Shown one piece after another: positions 59,301 to 64,000 of a DNA stretch of 64,000 nt. Location of the stretch: NCBI RefSeq assembly GCF_030814655.1, contig NZ_JAUSVK010000001.1, positions 3,789,001-3,853,000 of the forward strand, in the 5' to 3' direction. Under the pieces are notes generated by a model. It was not told the DNA's origin. It ran no database searches and worked only from the letters and a program-made list of their open reading frames with translations. The translations under genes and the position numbers were made by a program. Each line of letters begins with the position of its first letter. Positions within the stretch are counted from its first letter, which is position 1. Origin of the DNA: Labrys monachus (GTDB lineage Bacteria > Pseudomonadota > Alphaproteobacteria > Rhizobiales > Labraceae).

Positions 59301-60743
59301 CAGAAGCGCATTCTGATCTTCTCCGACGCCGGCGGCACCGGGCGCAGCTATCACGCCGATCTGTCGGCGCGGAACCAGCGGCTGCGCGTCCACTATCTAC
59401 TGGAGCCGGGCTGGAAGGCCGACGCCGCCATCCAGGGCCTGGGTCGCACCAATCGGACCAACCAGGCGCAGCCGCCGCTGTTCCGTCCGATCTCGACGGA
59501 CGTGAAGGCCGAGAAGCGCTTCCTCTCGACGATCGCCCGCCGCCTCGACACGCTGGGCGCGATCACGCGCGGCCAGCGCCAGACCGGCGGCCAGGGGCTG
59601 TTCCGGCCCGAGGACAATCTCGAAAGCCACTATGCTCGCGACGCGCTGCGGCAGCTCTATCTGTTGCTGGTGCGCGGCAAGGTCGATGGGTGCTCACTCC
59701 AGATGTTCGAGGACGCCACCGGCCTGTCACTGACGGATTCCACCGGCATCAAAGATGAATTGCCGCCCATCACGACCTTCCTCAACCGCCTGCTGGCCCT
59801 GACCATCGAACTCCAAGGCGTACTGTTCACGGCGTTCGAGCGGCTGCTGAACGCCAAAATCGAGGGCGCCATCGCCTCCGGCAGCTATGACGTCGGGCTG
59901 GAGACACTCCAGGCCGAGAGCTTCATCGTCACCGATCGCCGAACCATCCACGTTCATCCTGGCACCGGGGCGGAGGCTCGGCTGCTGACCATCACCCAGC
60001 GCCAGCGCAACCGTCCCGTGACGCTGGCCGAGGCGTTCGAGCATCTCAATGACCCGGGCGCGAGGCTGCTGATCAACGAGCGCTCGGGCCGTGCCGCAGT
60101 GCAGATCCCGACCACCAGCATCATGCTGGACGATGGCGAGATCGAACGGCGGGTCCGGCTGATCCGGCCGATGGAGGCGCACAACATCCCGATCAAGATG
60201 ATGGGCGAGACCCATTGGGTGCAGGCGGAGCGGATCGCCTTCACTGCGGCATGGAATGCCGAAGCGGCCGAGGTGCCGGAGTATGCCGATAGCACCATCC
60301 ATGTCGTCAGTGGGCTCTTGCTGCCGATCTGGAAGCGGCTGCCGAACGAGTCGACGCGGGTTTATCGACTCCAGACCGATGACGGTGAGCGCATCGTCGG
60401 CCGCCGCGTCTCCCCGGCATGGGTGGCTGGCGCGCTCGCGACCGGCATGTCGGCCCTGACGCCCGACGACGCCTTCATGGCGCTGATGGACGGCAAGACC
60501 ATCCTCGATCTTGCCGAGGGTCTTCAGCTTCGCCGCGTCCGGGTCATGGGCGCCAACCGCATCGAACTGTCGGGCTTCACCGACGCCATGCGCGATCGCC
60601 TGCGCGCCTACGGCCTGTTCCACGAGATCATCTCGTGGAAGCTGCGGATGTTCGTGCCGACCGATGCGACCGGCGCTCCTATCCTGGCCAAGGTGCTGGA
60701 GCGCTACCCGGTCGAGCGCATCGGCGAACGGGAGGCAGCGTGA
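56397..60743 (+). CDS. Methyltransferase-strawberry notch helicase fusion
   Basis: A 1448-aa protein. The N-terminal class I methyltransferase has VLEPSAGTGLLAILAE (motif I, near residue 145) and NPPFSVMANV (motif IV, near 208), a DNA adenine-methylase-like pair. The strawberry-notch helicase core follows: GDGTGAGKGRQSAG near 498, IIFDESHAMQNA near 606, and a C-lobe with SDAGGTGRSYHADLSARNQR and IQGLGRTNRTNQ near 1012. Such giants are conserved in large ICEs and plasmids and probably protect or remodel the transferring DNA; this role is inferred. Leader D precedes it, and its stop overlaps the next start (TGATG). Confidence 0.9.
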   Translation: MNILSPVALPAAPVTRAPPILAVAHQLVDHLERGQRIDAAILRAAMEATFGASDTSGAWDWKAAYEACEVATILFLRKYGKALFRKAASPAARHSALAKIAGLLPTHTRRSEESQALQQFSTPAPLGLAAVAAAAIAAGDIVLEPSAGTGLLAILAEISGGTLLINELAETRADLLAALFPAVAVTRFDAAQIDDHLAPGATPSVVLMNPPFSVMANVSGRVADAAYRHVASALARLADGGRLVAITGANFSPDHPAWAAAFVRLQERGRVVFTAAVDGSVYAKHGTTIDTRLTVIDKLPADDRAAFPPSPGIAPDIETLLGWIETQVPPRPTTTLPPVTTSASTATPRTVRGYLSRTAAIRPATPASIEPEGVELAYETLDWTPAEDGRITDAIYEEYGLQAIRIPCAQAHPTKLVQSVAMASVAPPKPSYRPRLTANIVTDGLLSDAQLETIIYAGEAHSDFLAGSWTLDETFDVVSAAPDDAPNAVRFRRGFMLGDGTGAGKGRQSAGIILDNWMQGRRKAVWISKSDKLLEDAQRDWSALGMERLLVTPLSRFPQGKDITLSEAVLFTTYATLRSDDRGEKLSRVKQIVEWLGSDFDGVIIFDESHAMQNAAGGKGERGDVAASQQGRAGLRLQHALPNARVVYVSATGATTVHNLAYAQRLGLWGGEDFPFSTRAEFVEAIEDGGVAAMEVLARDLRSLGLYTARSLSYDGVEYELLEHRLKPEQTRIYDAYAGAFAVIHNNLDAAMQAANITGDGGTLNRQAKSAARSAFESAKQRFFGHLLTSMKTPTLIRSIEQDLLDGHAAVIQIVSTGEALMERRLAEIPTEEWNDVRVDITPREYVLDYLAHSFPVQLYEPFTDSAGNLSSRPVFRDGQPVESRDAVARRDRLIERLASLPPVPGALDQIVQRFGTDVVAEVTGRSRRIVRKSGADSMTSPGGIDRLAVENRAASANLAETQAFMDDQKRILIFSDAGGTGRSYHADLSARNQRLRVHYLLEPGWKADAAIQGLGRTNRTNQAQPPLFRPISTDVKAEKRFLSTIARRLDTLGAITRGQRQTGGQGLFRPEDNLESHYARDALRQLYLLLVRGKVDGCSLQMFEDATGLSLTDSTGIKDELPPITTFLNRLLALTIELQGVLFTAFERLLNAKIEGAIASGSYDVGLETLQAESFIVTDRRTIHVHPGTGAEARLLTITQRQRNRPVTLAEAFEHLNDPGARLLINERSGRAAVQIPTTSIMLDDGEIERRVRLIRPMEAHNIPIKMMGETHWVQAERIAFTAAWNAEAAEVPEYADSTIHVVSGLLLPIWKRLPNESTRVYRLQTDDGERIVGRRVSPAWVAGALATGMSALTPDDAFMALMDGKTILDLAEGLQLRRVRVMGANRIELSGFTDAMRDRLRAYGLFHEIISWKLRMFVPTDATGAPILAKVLERYPVERIGEREAA

Positions 60744-61789
60744 TGGCACGGCAGGACGCCTCCGAACTGGCGATCCGTCTCGGCCGACAGGCCGAGGCGG
60801 TGTGCCGTCATTATCTCTCGGCCGGGCATCGCGAAGGCCGCTATTGGCTGGTCGGCGATGTCCGCAACACGCCGGGCCGCTCGATGTTCGTGCGGCTGAA
60901 GAGCGGCGAGGTCGGCAAGGGCGCCGCCGGAAAATGGACCGACGCCGCCACCGGCGAGCATGGCGATCTCCTCGACCTCATCCGCGAGAGGTGCGGCCTG
61001 GTCGACTTCAAGGACGTCGCCGATGAGGCTCGAACCTTTTTGTCGATGACGCATCCCGAACCGGACCGTCCGCATAGTGGCGAGCGTAAATCACCGGCGC
61101 CAATCGGATCACCGGAAGCGTCACGCCGGCTCTTCGCCATGGCGCAGCCGATTTCGGGCACGCTCGTAAAGACGTATCTGCGGACACGCGGCATTACGGA
61201 TTTGCACGGAACCGGAAGCCTGCGCTTCCACCCTCGCTGCTATTACCGACCTGACGAGCACTCTCCGAGCGAGACCTGGCCGGCGATGATCGCATCGGTC
61301 ACCGATCTCGCCGGACATCAGACCGGCGCGCACCGCACCTGGCTCGCTCCCGACGGCTCGGACAAGGCCCCGATCGACACGCCGAGACGGGCGATGGGCG
61401 ACCTCCTGGGGCATGCCGTTCGCTTCGGCGTGGCTGGCGAAGTGATGGCGGCCGGCGAAGGCATCGAGACGATGTTGTCGCTCAGAATGGCTTTGCCCAA
61501 CATGCCGATGGCGGCGGCGCTCTCGGCGGCACATCTCTCGGCCATCCTGTTCCCCGACAGCTTGCGCCGGCTTTACATCGCCCGCGACAACGATCCGGCC
61601 GGCGACGGTGCGATGACGACGTTGATCGAACGGGCGAACGCCGCCGGGATCGAGGCGGTGGTGGTGTCGCCAAGACTGGGCGACTTCAACGAGGATCTCC
61701 GGCTGGCGGGACTGGACAGCCTCCGGGCAACGGCCCGGGTGCAGATCGCGCCCCAGGACGTCGCACGCTTCATGGCGCTGGCGGCATAG
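60743..61789 (+). CDS. Toprim-domain protein (DUF7146-type, primase-like)
   Basis: A 348-aa protein. The N-terminal part (RYWLVGDVRNTPGRSMFVRL, GKWTDAATGEHGDLLDLIRE) is the plasmid primase-like/DUF7146 segment. The C-terminal Toprim domain has MAAGEGIETMLSLRMA (acidic Glu) and LYIARDNDPAGDGAM (DxD). These proteins are thought to act in element replication or DNA handling. The ATG at 60743 overlaps the helicase stop by one base, so the two are coupled. Confidence 0.85.
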   Translation: MARQDASELAIRLGRQAEAVCRHYLSAGHREGRYWLVGDVRNTPGRSMFVRLKSGEVGKGAAGKWTDAATGEHGDLLDLIRERCGLVDFKDVADEARTFLSMTHPEPDRPHSGERKSPAPIGSPEASRRLFAMAQPISGTLVKTYLRTRGITDLHGTGSLRFHPRCYYRPDEHSPSETWPAMIASVTDLAGHQTGAHRTWLAPDGSDKAPIDTPRRAMGDLLGHAVRFGVAGEVMAAGEGIETMLSLRMALPNMPMAAALSAAHLSAILFPDSLRRLYIARDNDPAGDGAMTTLIERANAAGIEAVVVSPRLGDFNEDLRLAGLDSLRATARVQIAPQDVARFMALAA

Positions 61790-62102
61790 GCCGCAAGGAG
61801 AAGGCTGGCGGCGGGAGCGCCGTCGTCGGCATCGCTCGGATGATCCCCAGGTCGGAGAGAACCGCGCCCCGGCCTTCGAGAGGGCGATCGGCCAGCAAAC
61901 GGGCCGGACCAGCAATGTCTGCGGCGGACTATTTTCCGGCGCGGCCGAGAGCCGCTTTCCATCGCGAAACAAAATAGCGCGCCTTCGCCATCCTCCGCTG
62001 TGCTCCGGCCCTCCGCTTCGCTGCGGATGCAGGTCCGGCCCGCCCGCCGGCTTTCGTCGCCATGAAGGCCGCGAGGGTCGCGGTCGACCGACGGAGCATC
62101 CC
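61790..62102 (+). other. Leader region of the DUF2493 gene
   Basis: About 310 bases without a supportable gene. Close to the start codon is the hairpin CCGCGA/TCGCGG (62069-62083, loop GGG), followed by CGGAG and the ATG at 62103. This resembles the placement in leaders A-D, but the GACGGGTT and GAGAGAG boxes are missing. Confidence 0.5.
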
Positions 62103-63038
62103 ATGAGCGAGCACGACGACTACGAACCGCACCACGCCTCTTCCCCCACCGACCATGTCCTCAGCGAACTCCAGCTTTACGGCTACCGTCCCTTCACGGA
62201 TGAACCCGATCCCCGGCCGCTTCCGGAGGGCGACCATGTCGCCGGCGCCATCGCCGATATCTTCGACGCCCTGATCGTCACCCTGGAAGACACCCGCCTC
62301 GAGCCCGACCTCGACGATCTCCTCTGGTCGACCGTTAACGTCTTCCACCGGGCCACCGACCGGATCGAGCGCGAGCTGGACGACAACGAGCAGGCGCAGC
62401 GTCGCGGCCAGCGCGAACAGGACGGCAGCGAAGTGAAAGCTGTCGAGCTGGAGCGCCTGACCGCTGAAGGGCAGACCATGATCGAGCGCCGCAACGCCTT
62501 CGAGCTGATGCGCGACCAGGCCGCCGAACACTATGAGCGCCACACCGGATCGAACTGGCGTCCGCGCAGCGGATCGATGGTCAACCATCGCAACCTCACC
62601 TCGGCGATGATCGACAGCCGGGACTTCCTCGCCGCCAAGAAGCGCGCCGACAATCAGGTGCTGCTGCCCGCCGGTCCGAAGATCGCCTTTACCGGCGGGC
62701 TCGACTTCAACGATCACCACCTGATCTGGACCAAGCTCGATCAGGTCCACGCAAAACATCCCGACATGGTGCTGCTGCACGGCAAGTCGCCGAAGGGCGC
62801 CGAGAAGATCGCGGCGAAATGGGCCGACGCCCGCACGGTGCCGCAGGTCGGTTTCGCTCCCGACTGGACGAAACACGCCAAGGCCGCGCCATTCAAGCGC
62901 AACGATCAGATGCTCGACGTCCTGCCGATCGGGGTCATCGTCTTCCCCGGCACCGGCATCCAGGACAACCTCGCCGACAAGGCAAGGAAGCTCGGCATCC
63001 CGCTGTTCGATTTCCGCCCGAAGAGAGGTGGCGCGTAA
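62103..63038 (+). CDS. DUF2493-domain protein
   Basis: A 311-aa protein. The first half is helical and acidic. The C-terminal DUF2493 domain reads PKIAFTGGLDFNDHHLIWTK, MVLLHGKSPKGAEKIAAKWA and IPLFDFRPKR, a Rossmann-like fold related to SLOG/DprA-type nucleotide-binding domains. It is common on alphaproteobacterial plasmids and ICEs; the function is unknown. The stop converges with the flavin reductase gene, leaving 10 bp. Confidence 0.87.
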   Translation: MSEHDDYEPHHASSPTDHVLSELQLYGYRPFTDEPDPRPLPEGDHVAGAIADIFDALIVTLEDTRLEPDLDDLLWSTVNVFHRATDRIERELDDNEQAQRRGQREQDGSEVKAVELERLTAEGQTMIERRNAFELMRDQAAEHYERHTGSNWRPRSGSMVNHRNLTSAMIDSRDFLAAKKRADNQVLLPAGPKIAFTGGLDFNDHHLIWTKLDQVHAKHPDMVLLHGKSPKGAEKIAAKWADARTVPQVGFAPDWTKHAKAAPFKRNDQMLDVLPIGVIVFPGTGIQDNLADKARKLGIPLFDFRPKRGGA

Positions 63039-63048
63039 GCGCCGCCTC

Positions 63049-63609
63049 TCACAGCATCTCGGGTCGGAACAGCGATCTGCGGCTGATGATCTTGCCGGAC
63101 ACCACGAACACGCCATCGCCGGTGTAGTGCAGCGTCTCGGGATGCTTTGGCGATGCGGCCACATGCGCCTTCACCACCTCGAAGATGAAGAAATTATACT
63201 TCTCGACCAGTGCGTCGTTGTGAAGGCGGCATTCGAAGCTGGCATGGCATTCGCCGATCAACGGCGCATCGACCTTGCTCGCGTCTTCCGCCGTGAGATT
63301 GAATTTAGCGAACTTGTCGATTTCGCCCCCCGACGTGTTGCCGATCCCGACCACGGTATCGGTCAGCGATGTCGTCGGTAGGTTGATCACGCACTCCCGG
63401 CTCTCGCGGATCATCCGGTGGCTGTGATTGCCGCCGGAGATCATTAGGCCGACCAGAGACGGCGAAAACTCCAGGATCGTGTGCCAGCCGAGCGTCATGA
63501 TGTTCGTCGCGCCCTGCCACTTCGACGACACCAGCACGATCGGGCCGGGCTCCAGATAGCGCCGCACCTGGCTCACCGGGAAATCGCTCTTCTTAGGCAG
63601 CTTCGGCAT
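63049..63609 (-). CDS. Flavin reductase-family protein
   Basis: A 186-aa protein. PIVLVSSKWQGATNIMTLGW, PSLVGLMISGGNHSHRMIRE, and ECVINLPTTSLTDTV form the FMN-binding split-barrel fold of the flavin reductase-like family, which reduces FMN/FAD or binds flavin. The ATG at 63609 is preferred because AAGAGG stands 6 bases upstream; an ATG at 63615 directly abuts it. It is unusual cargo among maintenance genes and is transcribed against them. Confidence 0.87.
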   Translation of the reverse strand: MPKLPKKSDFPVSQVRRYLEPGPIVLVSSKWQGATNIMTLGWHTILEFSPSLVGLMISGGNHSHRMIRESRECVINLPTTSLTDTVVGIGNTSGGEIDKFAKFNLTAEDASKVDAPLIGECHASFECRLHNDALVEKYNFFIFEVVKAHVAASPKHPETLHYTGDGVFVVSGKIISRRSLFRPEML

Positions 63610-63896
63610 GGGCATCCTCTTCGGCTGTTGCGCTTCGCATGACCATACCCGGCCATGTCGGCAGCATCACGACCGACAGCATCGCGGCGATGCTTTGGCG
63701 CGAAAGCACTGAGTGGGCGTTTCCATCATGGCCCCGGTCATGGCGGAAAACCATCTCCCGCTTCCAATGCGCTAATCCTTGGTCCAGCCGCTGGCCTGAC
63801 GCCATCAACCCGTAAAGGGTCGGACTACGCAAAGCGTGCCGCCGCTCCGGCTTTGCCTGCGCGGTGATTGCGGCCATCGGCCGGACACATCGGGCG
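63610..63896. other. Intergenic region
   Basis: About 290 bases between the flavin reductase start and the next leader. A minus-strand frame (63593-63877, 94 codons) overlaps the reductase start and shows no known domain. It is probably promoter region for both sides. Confidence 0.4.
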
Positions 63897-63935
63897 CCTG
63901 TCGCGCGGGAGATGGTCTCCCGCCTCCAAGACAGG
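63897..63935 (+). promoter_or_regulatory. Nested hairpin leader before the right-edge gene
   Basis: Outer arms CCTGTC/GACAGG (63897-63902 and 63930-63935) and inner arms GCGGGAGA/TCTCCCGC (63905-63912 and 63916-63923). The 3' outer arm overlaps the AGGAG ribosome binding site of the gene at 63946. The layout resembles leaders A and B, with different sequence. Confidence 0.6.
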
Positions 63936-63945
63936 AGCCGGTCAC

Positions 63946-64000
63946 ATGTCCCTCAATCAAGCTCACGCCTACGCCTTCAGCCTCGCCACCACCCTCATGG
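63946..64000 (+). CDS. Start of a gene cut by the right edge
   Basis: The ATG at 63946 is 10 bases after AGGAG. The 18 visible codons read MSLNQAHAYAFSLATTLM. The family cannot be told from this length. The preceding nested hairpin and same strand suggest another member of the element's maintenance module. Confidence 0.6.
   Translation, partial: MSLNQAHAYAFSLATTLM

Noticed and set aside
61929-63164. 411-codon minus-strand frame opposite the DUF2493 gene
   Set aside because: Antisense shadow; the plus-strand product has a clear domain.
1-64000. tRNA, rRNA genes, attachment repeats or replication origin
   Set aside because: I found no cloverleaf, rRNA segment, iteron array or convincing direct-repeat att pair by eye; a covariance-model and repeat search would be needed to exclude them.

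Overview
The window is GC-rich, densely coded bacterial DNA. Its protein families (strawberry-notch helicase, DUF932 protein, large ParB-like protein, DUF6117, DUF2493 and toprim proteins, with many LysR, TetR and AraC regulators) point to an alphaproteobacterium, most likely a sphingomonad-type organism. That placement is inferred from gene content, because no rRNA or other taxonomic marker is present.

Region 1 (1-22.3 kb) is an accessory metabolic region. It is an array of small enzymes or transporters, each next to a divergent or adjacent one-component regulator: LysR with tautomerase and SDR, TetR with YciI, GST with LysR, MFS with LysR, TetR with alpha/beta hydrolase and DUF302, two AraC/hydrolase pairs, and an FGE-like protein. 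It also holds a secreted protein built of exactly seven delta-60 repeats. Gene remnants are scattered through it: a peroxiredoxin, a LysR, two MFS 3' ends, an aldo/keto reductase and a TetR.

Region 2 (22.3-29.1 kb) is an insertion-sequence scar zone. It has an intact-looking IS3-family element, a truncated IS5-family transposase fused to a truncated VOC gene, and an IS630-family element with matching ends and a probable frameshift site. An L,D-transpeptidase, a LysR regulator and a methyltransferase lie between them.

Region 3 (29.1-50.4 kb) is a defence island transcribed entirely on the minus strand. In transcription order it starts with a putative ExK nuclease. A tightly overlapping four-gene cluster follows (two unknown helical proteins, a PD-(D/E)XK-type protein, an HEAGH metallopeptidase-like protein). 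Next is an AbiE-type toxin-antitoxin pair with a clear palindromic operator. The last part is a five-gene cluster: a 1724-aa DEAD-box/DUF1998 helicase resembling Druantia DruE or a DrmA-DrmB fusion, a SNF2 helicase (DrmD-like), a 1614-aa adenine methyltransferase (DrmMI/PglX-like), an SMC-like zinc-hook ATPase and an HNH nuclease. This mixes DISARM- and Druantia-type parts and is the best candidate for an incompletely described system.

Region 4 (50.6-64 kb) is the maintenance and anti-restriction module of a mobile element (ICE or plasmid): DUF932 protein, ParB-like protein, several small proteins, ArdB-like antirestriction protein, a methyltransferase/strawberry-notch helicase, a toprim protein, a DUF2493 protein, and the start of another gene at the right edge. 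Four of these genes share a related 5' leader (purine-rich box, GACGGGTT box, inverted repeats, then the ribosome binding site), and two more have hairpins at the same place. This suggests a common regulon, possibly post-transcriptional.
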